A model generated the notes under the pieces. That model ran no database searches. It saw only the letters and a list, made by a program, of their open reading frames with translations, and was not told the DNA's origin. From Oceanococcus atlanticus (lineage in GTDB: Bacteria > Pseudomonadota > Gammaproteobacteria > Nevskiales > Oceanococcaceae): 64,000 bases of DNA. The stretch's first letter is position 1. The number at the start of each line of letters is the position of its first letter. Below, one piece after another: positions 27,928-36,603 of the stretch. Made by a program: the position numbers and the translations under genes. Location: positions 248,001 to 312,000 of the forward strand of contig NZ_AQQV01000002.1 in the NCBI RefSeq assembly GCF_002088235.1, read 5' to 3'.

Positions 27928-29442
27928 TTAGTAACGCCAGCCGAAGCTGATGGTGGCTTCGTACTGGCGCATATTCAGACGCAGCACCTGATCGTCTGGA
28001 TCAGCACCAAAAGCTTGGGAGGTGTCCTGGCCAATCACGCCGGTGACACCGCCCAGCCCCAAACCCTGACCGAACAGGCCAAGCAAATTGGCATCGGTGT
28101 TGGACAAAGGATTGGGCCCGCTGACCGGCCGCTCCGGGGCGTACATCAGCGCCACATCGACGAAGAAATTCTTCGACCACTCCACGCCCAGCCCCAGGGT
28201 GAAATGCTCTTCGATCACCCCTGGCGCCAGCACGTTGAAGAGCACTTGAGACTCGTCAATGGGTTGGTCCGTCCGGCTATACCCGGCACGGAATTTGTAA
28301 CGCCCGGCATCGTACTGATAGCCGAACTTCCACACCGACATGTCCTGCCAGCCAAAACCGGGGCCGCTGTCCGCCCCCAAGCAGGCATCACTGTCATTGA
28401 CCTGGCCAAATCCAAAGCCGGCAAGCAGGCGTGGAATCGCGCAGTTGTTGACGAAATCGTTGGCATCAAAGGGCAAACCAACCGAGTCAATCTCGCTGTA
28501 ATTGATGCGCTGATAATCGACCGCCAGTGTGTGAGCATGGGTCAAGCGCAGGGCTACACCCACGTTCCAGTTGGATGGAATATCGAAGTCGCCCTGCTCC
28601 GCGAACAAACCTTGATAGTCCTCAAACTCGGTCATCCAGACACGCGACTGGTATGACCCACCCAACGTTACACCCGGCAGCAACTTGGTCAGCACACCAA
28701 CACGTGCGCCACCACCGTAGGCCAGATCATGCCCCTGGTTGGAGACCTGACCGGGGGCGTTGGAAAACTTGCCGAAAGCCTCCAAGCCATAGGATGCGAA
28801 GCGGCTCATGGCCAACAGCGGCGATATACCCAGCGAGATGCGCTCATTCAACTTGTAGCTGAAGGTTGGCGCGACAAACATTACGATCAAATCAACCCCG
28901 AAGCGGTCGTCTCCGCGACCACCGCAGAATCCGGCATTGTCGGCGCCCGTGGCCCGGCCACCGCCAAACCCGCCTTCGCACTCGGCCTCAAAACCCGTCA
29001 GCCCCTGGCCAAACGTCGCGAGATTGCCGTTGTATTCGGTGTTCATGCCGCCGTTGCCATACAGCGCAATGCCCCAGCTGGCGCGATCGCCCCAGGCGCG
29101 GTTGTAGCTCAGCGCGGGAATCGGGAAAAATTCATTGTGACTGCGGTGCTGATCGATCGGCTGGATCAAAAAAATGCCATTGTTGGCGTCATCGCCACGC
29201 GCGCTGGCCGAATAGTCACGCTGCGGAGAGAACAACGACAAACCCACTTCAAATGCATCGCCCATCCACACCGCGCCCGCTGGATTGAGCGTGCCGATGA
29301 AGGCATCCGCTGGCAACGCCGTGCCCGCGCCAGCCATGGCTTTTTGCGTCGCGCTGGTGCCATGGGAGAAGTAACCATTGGTCGCATGGACCAAAGTGGG
29401 CAGGCCCAGCAACAGGACCAGAGCAGCACGTGACACGGACAT
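27928..29442 (-). CDS. Outer membrane protein transport protein, FadL/TodX (OMPP1) family
   Basis: Beta-barrel channel for hydrophobic compounds such as fatty acids or hydrocarbons. 504 aa. Signal peptide MSVSRAALVLLLGLPTLVHA; the mature N-terminus TNGYFSHGTSATQKAMAGAG matches the FadL hatch (the NPA motif is in GTLNPAGAVW). Middle and C-terminal parts have barrel-like alternating strands (FKFGYQYDAGRYKFRAGYSR), ending in EATISFGWRY, an aromatic C-terminus. A GGGAG ribosome binding site precedes the ATG. The substrate is unknown. Confidence 0.93.
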   Translation of the reverse strand: MSVSRAALVLLLGLPTLVHATNGYFSHGTSATQKAMAGAGTALPADAFIGTLNPAGAVWMGDAFEVGLSLFSPQRDYSASARGDDANNGIFLIQPIDQHRSHNEFFPIPALSYNRAWGDRASWGIALYGNGGMNTEYNGNLATFGQGLTGFEAECEGGFGGGRATGADNAGFCGGRGDDRFGVDLIVMFVAPTFSYKLNERISLGISPLLAMSRFASYGLEAFGKFSNAPGQVSNQGHDLAYGGGARVGVLTKLLPGVTLGGSYQSRVWMTEFEDYQGLFAEQGDFDIPSNWNVGVALRLTHAHTLAVDYQRINYSEIDSVGLPFDANDFVNNCAIPRLLAGFGFGQVNDSDACLGADSGPGFGWQDMSVWKFGYQYDAGRYKFRAGYSRTDQPIDESQVLFNVLAPGVIEEHFTLGLGVEWSKNFFVDVALMYAPERPVSGPNPLSNTDANLLGLFGQGLGLGGVTGVIGQDTSQAFGADPDDQVLRLNMRQYEATISFGWRY

Positions 29443-29591
29443 ATTGAACTCCCGGCGCCGCCCAGCGACGCAAATCTGAATACCGTCCGGACCAGTACCC
29501 CATGTCCGGGCGGCGGGAGGATACCCGTATTTCCGCGCTTAATACCTCAACAACCTAAATACCCAGATTCTTATTCCCTAAGAACATATAA

Positions 29592-29617
29592 GCCCGAGCC
29601 GCAGTCACGGCCCGGGC
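29592..29617 (-). terminator. Probable terminator of the lipoprotein gene
   Basis: On the minus strand, a ten-base stem with one G-U wobble (GCCCGGGCCG / CGGCTCGGGC), a six-base loop, then TTATATGTTCTT. It lies just after the stop of the 29626-30654 gene. Confidence 0.6.
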
Positions 29618-29625
29618 CGATCATG

Positions 29626-30654
29626 CTAGAACGCCCGGAGCAGGCGCGCGTTGGCCTCTGTCAACGCTTTCAATGCACCGATCTGATAGTGATCGGGATT
29701 TGCCACCACGGAAATTTCCTTGGTTTTGGAGCTGCTGCCGCTGAAAAAGCCCAACACGGAACTCACCGCATTGGCGGTCTTCTGCGCGCCCGACGTGGAA
29801 TCCTCATTACGCCCGTAGGCCCCACCAACCACAACGGGATCTTCAAGCGCGATAAAACCGTTCTTACTGAACGTACCCCCCTGATCAACCATGAATACGA
29901 TGGCACCCCCGGGCACCACCTGTATGCCCTGGCCCATGCTGCTCTGGGCCGACAAGGTGGCTTTGCGCTCGCCTTCCCAAACATCGCTGTTCAAATAGTC
30001 AACGGTGTAGTCGGTTTCACTGCCGAAGTAGGCAAAATGCACGGTGTAGTGGGCATTCACAATCGGCTTGCCCAGCTTGTCAGCGGTTTTCGCGACACCG
30101 CCCTGATACTGACCGCCAGCATCAATTTTGAGCAGCGACATGCCGCGCGGCGCAAAGCTGATGTCGTGCGGCCGGCCGCCGAACAGATCACTCATCAGCG
30201 ATTCATTGTTCAGCACTTTGTCGTAGGGCGGATTGGGGCTGGCCTGAGAGCTCAGACGCGTCCAACTGGATTGCGACGCCAGATGGTCTCGGCTAAGGAT
30301 GCGGTAGCCCTTGGCCTGCAGACCTTGCTTGAAATCTTCGAACGCTCGATCAGTTATTGCCTGAAAATGCGCCTCCGGCACACCGCTGAGGCGCGCACGC
30401 AGGGTCGACTTTGCGTAGTCGCTCATGTCTGCACCGCGCATCATCGGGCTTTTCGCAGTCGCGGTACTGGCATCCTGAATCACGAAAGTAACGCGGAAAT
30501 CTCCGATGTAGACCTCCTTTTTTTCAGCCAGCGTCTGTGCGTTCTTGCTGTCCACGCGCCCACGCTCACTGGCCTTCGCGCCCGACAGGTCGGCCATGCT
30601 GGCGCAGCCACTCATCAAGCCAAGCAATGCAATGGCCACAAATCCCTTTTTCAT
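29626..30654 (-). CDS. Putative lipoprotein of unknown function
   Basis: 342 aa. Signal MKKGFVAIALLGLMSGCASM with a lipobox-like MSGC (Cys17), so it is probably lipid-anchored in the envelope. No domain recognised. Notable segments: KEVYIGDFRVTFVIQD, DYAKSTLRARLSGVPEAHFQ, DFKQGLQAKGYRILSRDHLA, and AHYTVHFAYFGSETDYTVDY. The pattern resembles secreted proteins built around a curved beta sheet, but I cannot name a family. It is monocistronic, with a terminator downstream. Confidence 0.85.
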   Translation of the reverse strand: MKKGFVAIALLGLMSGCASMADLSGAKASERGRVDSKNAQTLAEKKEVYIGDFRVTFVIQDASTATAKSPMMRGADMSDYAKSTLRARLSGVPEAHFQAITDRAFEDFKQGLQAKGYRILSRDHLASQSSWTRLSSQASPNPPYDKVLNNESLMSDLFGGRPHDISFAPRGMSLLKIDAGGQYQGGVAKTADKLGKPIVNAHYTVHFAYFGSETDYTVDYLNSDVWEGERKATLSAQSSMGQGIQVVPGGAIVFMVDQGGTFSKNGFIALEDPVVVGGAYGRNEDSTSGAQKTANAVSSVLGFFSGSSSKTKEISVVANPDHYQIGALKALTEANARLLRAF

Positions 30655-30757
30655 CAGATCGTCCGGGTGGTTGAAAGCGCGCAGCGTAGAAGCACTGCGC
30701 GCGCATCAACAGCCCGTGTTTTGGGGGAGTCTTATCCCCCATGAACGCGTTACCTCA

Positions 30758-31339
30758 TCAGGCCGACCTGTGCGACGAATGTTGCTGACTCAGACACATC
30801 CAGATATCCACAAAAGATGCCGACCATGGATCCAGCGGCAAGCCCATGCGCTGCACCACGTCAGATGCCGCCACCAGTCCACGAATGGCATTGGCGTCAT
30901 CATCAAGCACCAGACAATGATGGCCATCACATCCACGCAGTGCCCACAGCAGGGCATAAACCCGCATGGGTGCAATCTGGACATAGCTCATCGCTCGCAA
31001 AGCCCGTTTTGGGCACATGAAATCGGCGACCGACAGCTCCGCCCGCTCAAAGCCGGAGGCCACCTTCTTGACGACCTCCTGATCGTTGAGATCATCCAGC
31101 CCAACCACGCCGATGAACTCATCGTGTTCATCCACCACACATTTGAAGCCGGTGTGCTGATGTTTCATTTCAGCCCGGGCATCGGCAATTCTGATATTGC
31201 CGCCAATCACCATGGGCAACGAACGCGCGAAATCCGTCATCAAGCTCGTCGCTGCGCTATCAACACCCACGGCATGCCCGTGATCGGGCCAGATCAATCG
31301 ATTGAAATGACCTGCATCACTGAATTTAAGCTCTTTCAT
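30758..31339 (-). CDS. CBS-domain protein
   Basis: 193 aa from the ATG at 31337-31339, which has a good AAGGAAA ribosome binding site. The open frame extends upstream but without protein-like content. A pair of CBS motifs is visible: TGFKCVVDEHDEFIGVVGLD and HHCLVLDDDANAIRGLVAAS, each followed by a DL/DV turn. Between them is VADFMCPKRALRAMSYVQIA. CBS pairs usually bind adenine nucleotides and control a partner domain, absent here. Its function and partner are unknown. Confidence 0.8.
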   Translation of the reverse strand: MKELKFSDAGHFNRLIWPDHGHAVGVDSAATSLMTDFARSLPMVIGGNIRIADARAEMKHQHTGFKCVVDEHDEFIGVVGLDDLNDQEVVKKVASGFERAELSVADFMCPKRALRAMSYVQIAPMRVYALLWALRGCDGHHCLVLDDDANAIRGLVAASDVVQRMGLPLDPWSASFVDIWMCLSQQHSSHRSA

Positions 31340-31412
31340 ACGGTGTTTCCTTTGCACTCCAACGGAATGCAACGTCATGCATAAACGGTGTGAGGCGGCC
31401 CTTGGCCGCACC

Positions 31413-31892
31413 TCACCCGACAGAAAACGTAGTAGGGAAAACCGCTGAGCGCGGCGGTGCGCGCGAGATTGCAAGACGGAAACGCGGCGTGCGCGCGAAA
31501 TGCAGTGATGGCGACGAACCGCGCTGCTCAAGCGCCGCCACCAGGATGTATGCCCGGCCTGGATGAGCCTGTCGATCAAACGGTGCGTTATCGCCATCCG
31601 AAGAGTCGTCACCATCAGCACTGGGCAAAGCGCGGCGCAGATGCGGGCTGCCCCGCCAGCCGTCATGCCGACCAAGCGCGAGCGGGTCACAGCGAGCCTC
31701 GTCGAACGCCGTATCCTGACCTTGGTTAAGGCTCAGCGAGACTTCAGAGCCAAACCCCGCCCCGACACCAAGCAACACGAGCGTGACAAGCAGCCACAAC
31801 ATGGCGCCTGGAAATGATCTTGTGTGCTGTCTCTGCGTTGTGGTCATAGCTCGGGATAGCCGAAAGCTTGAACGGCGCATCCTGAAATTCAT
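31413..31892 (-). CDS. Small membrane-anchored hypothetical protein
   Basis: 159 aa if read from the ATG at 31890-31892, which has a strong GGGAG ribosome binding site five bases upstream. One hydrophobic segment (AMLWLLVTLVLLGVGAGFGS, residues ~30-49) is followed by a polar region with SADGDDSSDG and an Arg-rich tail. No family recognised. Its frame overlaps a competing open frame upstream of the CBS gene, and the tail composition (SRAPPRS) is not convincingly protein-like, so it could be spurious. Confidence 0.4.
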   Translation of the reverse strand: MNFRMRRSSFRLSRAMTTTQRQHTRSFPGAMLWLLVTLVLLGVGAGFGSEVSLSLNQGQDTAFDEARCDPLALGRHDGWRGSPHLRRALPSADGDDSSDGDNAPFDRQAHPGRAYILVAALEQRGSSPSLHFARTPRFRLAISRAPPRSAVFPTTFSVG

Positions 31893-32016
31893 GCTACTCC
31901 CACCATTCAGTAGCGTCCATCCACACACATGGCCCGGCCACAGACGCAGCAGAGCGGCTAGGGTCAAACGCCCCTGCGCGCTACAATCAAAGGCTGATAA
32001 TTACCGGGCACACAGC

Positions 32017-32742
32017 ATGGCCAGCAACAGCGTCGCATACGCATTCAATGACGGCATCGCCACCATCACCATTGACGACGGCAAGCGCAATGCGCTCTCA
32101 CCTGCCGTGTTCAAAGGCATCTACAGCGCCTTTCGCCAGGCCGAAAAAGACAAGGCCATCGTCATCCTGACCGGGCGCGAAGGCATACTTTCGGCCGGTT
32201 ACGATCTCAAGGTGATGAAGGCCGGCAACGCCGACACCTTGCGCATGCTACGTGCCGGATACTCGCTGACCGCCCGCATCATGGAATACCCCTACCCGGT
32301 GATCACGGCCAGCAGCGGCCACGCCTACGCCATGGGCGTGTTCATGATGCTCAGCAGTGACTACATCCTCGGCGTGCAGGGTGATTACACCATCACCGCC
32401 AATGAAGTCGCCATCGGCCTGCCGATGCCGCGCGTGCCGATCACGGTGATGAAGCAGCGCCTGACCCCCGCCGCCTTTCAGCGCGCGGTGACGCTGGCTG
32501 AGGCGTTCAACCCCGAGAGTGCCGTGAGCGCCGGTTTCTACGATGAACTCACCAGCGTCGACACCCTCATGGACACCGCGCGGGCCCGTGCCGAGCACTT
32601 CAAAAACCTAGACATGACGGCACACAGCTTCACCAAGCGCCGTATCCGCGCCAAACAGATCAAAGCCATACGTCGCCAGGTTCCGCTCGACATCATGGAT
32701 GCGGTGCGCTTTGCCCTGCAGGGCGGCAAACCCAAGCGATGA
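32017..32742 (+). CDS. Crotonase/enoyl-CoA hydratase family protein
   Basis: 241 aa from the ATG at 32017 (MASNSVAYAFNDGIATITID). The open frame continues upstream but without similarity. Crotonase features: DDGKRNALSPAVFKGIYSAF, REGILSAGYDLKVM (oxyanion-hole region), SSGHAYAMGVFMMLSSDYIL, and ANEVAIGLPMP with a possible catalytic Glu. The usual glycine-rich second oxyanion motif is altered (AMGVF), so the exact reaction is uncertain. Its stop overlaps the next gene's start by four bases. Confidence 0.88.
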   Translation: MASNSVAYAFNDGIATITIDDGKRNALSPAVFKGIYSAFRQAEKDKAIVILTGREGILSAGYDLKVMKAGNADTLRMLRAGYSLTARIMEYPYPVITASSGHAYAMGVFMMLSSDYILGVQGDYTITANEVAIGLPMPRVPITVMKQRLTPAAFQRAVTLAEAFNPESAVSAGFYDELTSVDTLMDTARARAEHFKNLDMTAHSFTKRRIRAKQIKAIRRQVPLDIMDAVRFALQGGKPKR

Positions 32743-33635
32743 GCGAACCCCCGGTTCGGCTTGCCTGCATCGGTGACGTGCACGGTTTCTGGGACCGTGC
32801 CGACACCCGCTATTTCAACCAGTCACACTATCAAGGCCTGCTGTTCACCGGCGACCTGCCGCGTTTCACCAACGCCGTGCCGGTGGCGCGACGCCTGGCC
32901 GAACTGAACAAGCCGGCCTGGTTGATTCCGGGTAACCACGATGGCCCATCGCCGATGCAGCTGCTGGCCGAACTCAAAGGCTGGCAGGCATTGTGTGATC
33001 GAGGCGCTGCCAGCATGCCGCAGCGCATGCAGGCCTTACAGCGTGCCCTTGGCGATATCGCGCTAGGCGGCTACAAGCTGTTCGCAATCAGCCCACACAT
33101 CGGGCTGATCACCGCGCGCCCGCATGCCATGGGCCCGGATCGATTCTATTTCCGTCGCTACATGGCCCAGGCGCACGCCGTTCGCAATTACCAAGACAGC
33201 GCCGAACGGCTCAAGCAGCTGGTGGATGCCGCACCGGGCCAGTTGGTGTTCCTGGCCCACAATGGCCCCAGCGGCCTGGGCGAGCAATCGACCGACATCT
33301 GGGGCTGCGACTTCTCACCCCAGTTCGGTGATTTCGGCGACCGTGATCTGCGTGTCGCCATCGACTATGCCCAGACGCAGGGCAAACAGGTGCTTGCGGT
33401 GGTCGCCGGCCACATGCACCACCGCCACAAACGCGGCGGTGGGGTGCGCCAGCCAGCGGTGCGCCAGGACGGCGTGCTGTACATCAACGCCGCCAGCGTG
33501 GCGCGTATTCGCGGCAAGGGCGCGCGACGTCATCATGTCGCGCTGAGCCTGCAAAACGGTCAGGCCAAGGCCCAAGAGTGCTGGGTCGACGAAGCCGGCA
33601 TGCTGCTCAGCCAGACCGCACTCGCGCCCGCCTGA
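32739..33635 (+). CDS. Metallophosphoesterase (TIGR04168-like)
   Basis: 298 aa calcineurin-type phosphoesterase. Dinuclear metal motifs are complete: LACIGDVHGFWD, LLFTGDLPRF, WLIPGNHDGPS, VFLAHNGPSG and VVAGHMHHRHK. The layout, with an insert containing MPQRMQALQRALGDIALGGY, resembles the TIGR04168 family known from cyanobacteria, plants and some proteobacteria. Substrate unknown. Translationally coupled to the crotonase gene (ATGA), convergent with folE. Confidence 0.88.
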   Translation: MSEPPVRLACIGDVHGFWDRADTRYFNQSHYQGLLFTGDLPRFTNAVPVARRLAELNKPAWLIPGNHDGPSPMQLLAELKGWQALCDRGAASMPQRMQALQRALGDIALGGYKLFAISPHIGLITARPHAMGPDRFYFRRYMAQAHAVRNYQDSAERLKQLVDAAPGQLVFLAHNGPSGLGEQSTDIWGCDFSPQFGDFGDRDLRVAIDYAQTQGKQVLAVVAGHMHHRHKRGGGVRQPAVRQDGVLYINAASVARIRGKGARRHHVALSLQNGQAKAQECWVDEAGMLLSQTALAPA

Positions 33636-33642
33636 GCGCGGC

Positions 33643-34254
33643 TTAAAGCAGGCGCCAGATACGCTCCTGCAACGCGACATCCGCTGCGAACACTCCGCTG
33701 AACTGTGAGGTCACAGTGCTCACACCGGGTTGTTTGACACCGCGCGTTGTCATGCACTGATGCGCCGCATCGATAAGCACAGCCACCCCGCGCGGCGCCA
33801 GCGCCGCATCCAGCGCCTGAGCGATCTGTGCGGTCAGGGTTTCCTGCGTTTGCAATCGTTTCGCGAAAACCTCGACCAGCCGGACCAGCTTACTGATCCC
33901 GACCACGCGACTGGACGGCATATAGGCCACGTGAGCCTTACCAATGATCGGCACAATGTGGTGCTCGCAATGCGATTCCAGGCGAATATCACGCAGCAGA
34001 ACCATGTCCTGATAGCCTGAAACCTCTTCAAATGTGGCCTGGAGCAAGTCTTGCGGGCTCTGGGCATAGCCGGCAAAAAATTCTTCATAGGCCCGCGTCA
34101 CGCGGGCCGGCGTGTCGAGCAAACCTTCACGCAAGGGATCATCGCCAGCCCAGCGAATCAAGGTCCGCACCGCCTCTTCGGCCTGCTCGCGTGACGGTCG
34201 GGTCAAGCTCGCGGGCGTGTTGTCTTGATACTTACCCACGGTAATTGCGCTCAC
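33643..34254 (-). CDS. folE: GTP cyclohydrolase I (FolE, type IA)
   Basis: Converts GTP to dihydroneopterin triphosphate, the first step of folate and pterin synthesis. About 203 aa from the GTG at 34252-34254, within the 3' end of dksA; a GTG at 34239 is an alternative. Zinc ligands of the type IA enzyme are present: the Cys and His of [12 protein letters not shown] and the Cys of [12 protein letters not shown]. Further motifs are [19 protein letters not shown] and [13 protein letters not shown]. It is therefore the zinc-dependent form, although it sits in a putative Zur-controlled operon behind dksA. Confidence 0.95.
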   Translation of the reverse strand: MSAITVGKYQDNTPASLTRPSREQAEEAVRTLIRWAGDDPLREGLLDTPARVTRAYEEFFAGYAQSPQDLLQATFEEVSGYQDMVLLRDIRLESHCEHHIVPIIGKAHVAYMPSSRVVGISKLVRLVEVFAKRLQTQETLTAQIAQALDAALAPRGVAVLIDAAHQCMTTRGVKQPGVSTVTSQFSGVFAADVALQERIWRLL

Positions 34255-34666
34255 GCTTTTCGTGCGCTTCCTGGGCGGCGACACACATGGTGGCCATAGG
34301 GCGAATACGCAGCCGCTCGTAACCAATCGGCTCGCCGGTTTCCTCGCAGTAGCCGTAATCCCCGGTTTCGATACGCAGCAAAGCCTGCTCGATCTTTCGC
34401 AGCAGTTTGCGCTGCCGGTCGCGCGTGCGCAGTTCCAGGGTCTGGCTGGTTTCGCGCTGCGCCCGATCACCTTCGTCACCAACCTCAAAATGACTGTCGT
34501 CACGCATCTGATCGATGGTGTGCTGGGCATCATTGAGCACATCATCGCGCCAGTTCAACAAGTTGCTGCGCAGCACATCGAGTTGCTCCGGCGTGAGGTA
34601 ATGACCCTCGTAGCGCGGCGTAAAACGGGCGCCCTGCCCGGGCACTTTGGACGACGATAACGACAT
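34232..34666 (-). CDS. dksA: DksA/TraR family regulator with reduced zinc finger (DksA2-like)
   Basis: RNA polymerase secondary-channel factor that works with ppGpp. 144 aa from the ATG at 34664-34666. The coiled-coil part contains [20 protein letters not shown] and the finger-tip acidic residues in [20 protein letters not shown]. In the finger, [10 protein letters not shown] and TMCVAAQE keep only the first Cys of each CxxC pair (C-x2-T and C-x2-A). This loses half of the four zinc ligands, as in the zinc-independent DksA2 of Pseudomonas. A Zur-box-like palindrome lies 30 bases upstream. Confidence 0.92.
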   Translation of the reverse strand: MSLSSSKVPGQGARFTPRYEGHYLTPEQLDVLRSNLLNWRDDVLNDAQHTIDQMRDDSHFEVGDEGDRAQRETSQTLELRTRDRQRKLLRKIEQALLRIETGDYGYCEETGEPIGYERLRIRPMATMCVAAQEAHEKRERNYRG

Positions 34667-34695
34667 TGCTTGCAACCGGAATTCATGGCACGATT

Positions 34696-34710
34696 TGTTA
34701 CATTATAACA
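34696..34710. promoter_or_regulatory. Probable Zur box between dksA and the COG0523 gene
   Basis: TGTTACATTATAACA is a near-perfect palindrome (GTTACA-T-TATAAC, one mismatch), close to the gammaproteobacterial Zur consensus with its TGTTATA/TATAACA core. It lies 29 bases before the dksA ATG and 15 bases before the COG0523 ATG, so one site could repress both directions. The zur gene itself is 1.9 kb away. Confidence 0.75.
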
Positions 34711-34725
34711 TTGCAGGATTTCACG

Positions 34726-35925
34726 ATGCTACCCGTTACTGTGCTGTCCGGTTTTCTTGGCGCCGGCAAAACCACCACCCTCAATCACATACTCAACAAT
34801 CGCGATGGCCGGCGTGTGGCCGTGATCGTCAACGACATGTCTGAGGTCAACATCGATGCAGACCTGGTCAACCGTGAAGTCACGCTCAACCGCGCCGATG
34901 AGAAGCTGGTCGAGATGTCCAACGGTTGCATCTGCTGCACCTTGAGGGAAGATCTGCTGATCGAAGTCTCACGCCTGGCCCGCGAGGGCCGCTTCGATGC
35001 CCTGGTGATTGAATCCACCGGCATCTCCGAGCCGCTGCCGGTGGCCGAGACCTTCACGTTTCGCGACGAAAATGGCCAGAGCCTGTCGGATTTGGCCCGC
35101 CTCGACACCATGGTGACCGTGGTCGATGCGGTGAACTTCCCCACCGATCTGGATCAGGCTGACGACCTGGCCCAGCGCGGTGAAAGCATGGGCGAGGACG
35201 ACGAGCGCACGGTCGCTGACTTGCTGATGGATCAGGTCGAATTCGCCGATGTCATCGTGCTCAACAAAAGCGAACTGATCAGCCACGAGGAGCGCCAACG
35301 CCTGATCGCGATGTTGCAACAGCTCAACCGCGAGGCGGAAATTGTCTGCGCCAGTTTCGGCCAGGCACCGATCGACAAACTGCTCAACACCGGGCGCTTT
35401 TCCTTTGAACGTGCGGCCAGCGCGCCGGGCTGGCTGCGTGAATTGCGCGGCGAGCACAAACCCGAAACCGAAGAGTACGGCATCGGCAGCTTTGCCTATC
35501 GGGCCAAACGACCATTTCATCCGCAGCGATTCTGGGACGCCATCACCGGTGGTGGCTGGCAAGGCACGCTGCTGCGTTCCAAAGGTTTTTTCTGGCTGGC
35601 TTCACGTTTCGATATGGCCGGCCAGTGGTCACAGGCCGGCGGCATCATGCGCCACGGCCCCGCCGGATACTGGTGGTCGGCGCTGCCGGATGAGCAATGG
35701 CCACAGGAGCAAGCGCAACGCCAGCACATTCTCAGTCGCTTTGACGGTGAGTTCGGTGACCGCCGCCAGGAACTGGTGTTCATAGGCCAGGGGCTGGACG
35801 AAACACAGATGCGTCAGCGCCTTGATGCGGCCCTGTTGAGCGATGCCGAGCTGGCCGCAGGGCCGGCCGCATGGGCCGCCTTACCCGATCCGTTCCCCCG
35901 CTGGCTGGCCAGTGAGGCTGCATGA
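34726..35925 (+). CDS. COG0523 (CobW/YciC-type) GTPase, zinc metallochaperone
   Basis: 399 aa from the ATG at 34726; an in-frame extension upstream is discarded. G1 motif [20 protein letters not shown]; metal-binding CxCC in [35 protein letters not shown] as the guanine-specificity motif. C-terminal CobW domain with [15 protein letters not shown]. Under zinc starvation such proteins (ZigA, YciC/ZagA) are thought to deliver zinc to client enzymes. The Zur-box-like site and the neighbouring zur gene support that subgroup over cobalamin or nitrile hydratase chaperones. Confidence 0.92.
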   Translation: MLPVTVLSGFLGAGKTTTLNHILNNRDGRRVAVIVNDMSEVNIDADLVNREVTLNRADEKLVEMSNGCICCTLREDLLIEVSRLAREGRFDALVIESTGISEPLPVAETFTFRDENGQSLSDLARLDTMVTVVDAVNFPTDLDQADDLAQRGESMGEDDERTVADLLMDQVEFADVIVLNKSELISHEERQRLIAMLQQLNREAEIVCASFGQAPIDKLLNTGRFSFERAASAPGWLRELRGEHKPETEEYGIGSFAYRAKRPFHPQRFWDAITGGGWQGTLLRSKGFFWLASRFDMAGQWSQAGGIMRHGPAGYWWSALPDEQWPQEQAQRQHILSRFDGEFGDRRQELVFIGQGLDETQMRQRLDAALLSDAELAAGPAAWAALPDPFPRWLASEAA

Positions 35926-36578
35926 TGAACCTTGCGCGTAAGGAGCACGACAACCAGGCCGCGCACAGCCAAAACCCGGCGGTGCTGGCGGATATCTATC
36001 ACGAACATGTCAATCTGGCGGTGTGGCAGGCCCAGCCAGCTTGCGCGATCCGCGACTATGCACAGTCACTGTGCCAGGGCACCCGTCCACTCAATTTGAA
36101 GATCGTTGGGACCGCGCAGGAGATTTCGCAGCATTTGGCCAGCAGCTTGCCAGCAGATCAGGGGCGCGCGCTGCTGCTGGATCATCTGGGCCAGTGCTGC
36201 GCGATGTTCAGCGACCTGTTCGAAGCAGAAGCGCTGGGCCTGCGCCTGGAGACACTCGAACGCGCCATGTGTCCACGCTTTCATGTCGACAACCTGCCGG
36301 TGCGCCTGATCACGACCCTGCATGGTGTCGCCACCCAGTGGCTGCCGGCGCACGCTGTCGAGCGCCGCTGGCTCGGCCGCGCCGGCGCGGGACAGGCCGA
36401 TGAAACCTCGGGCCTGATCCGCGATGGACGCGCAATCCAGCAACTGGAGACGGGCGATGTGGCCCTCATGAAAGGCGAAGGCTGGGAAGGCAACCACGGA
36501 CGTGGTCTGGTTCATCGCTCACCCGAACCCGCCCCAGGTGATCGCCGACTGGTCCTGACCCTGGACTGGATCGCCTGA
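35922..36578 (+). CDS. DUF1826 domain-containing protein
   Basis: 218 aa. Recognised from [40 protein letters not shown], and [20 protein letters not shown] followed by HRSPEP. These conserved His, Asp and Glu residues (HxD and a distal HRS) recall a cupin or 2OG-type metal site. Function unknown. DUF1826 genes commonly accompany COG0523 and Zur-regulated genes. The start overlaps the COG0523 stop by four bases, so the two are translationally coupled and presumably both act in zinc limitation. Confidence 0.88.
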   Translation: MMNLARKEHDNQAAHSQNPAVLADIYHEHVNLAVWQAQPACAIRDYAQSLCQGTRPLNLKIVGTAQEISQHLASSLPADQGRALLLDHLGQCCAMFSDLFEAEALGLRLETLERAMCPRFHVDNLPVRLITTLHGVATQWLPAHAVERRWLGRAGAGQADETSGLIRDGRAIQQLETGDVALMKGEGWEGNHGRGLVHRSPEPAPGDRRLVLTLDWIA

Positions 36579-36603
36579 GCACAAACCGGTTTAAAATGCG
36601 GCC

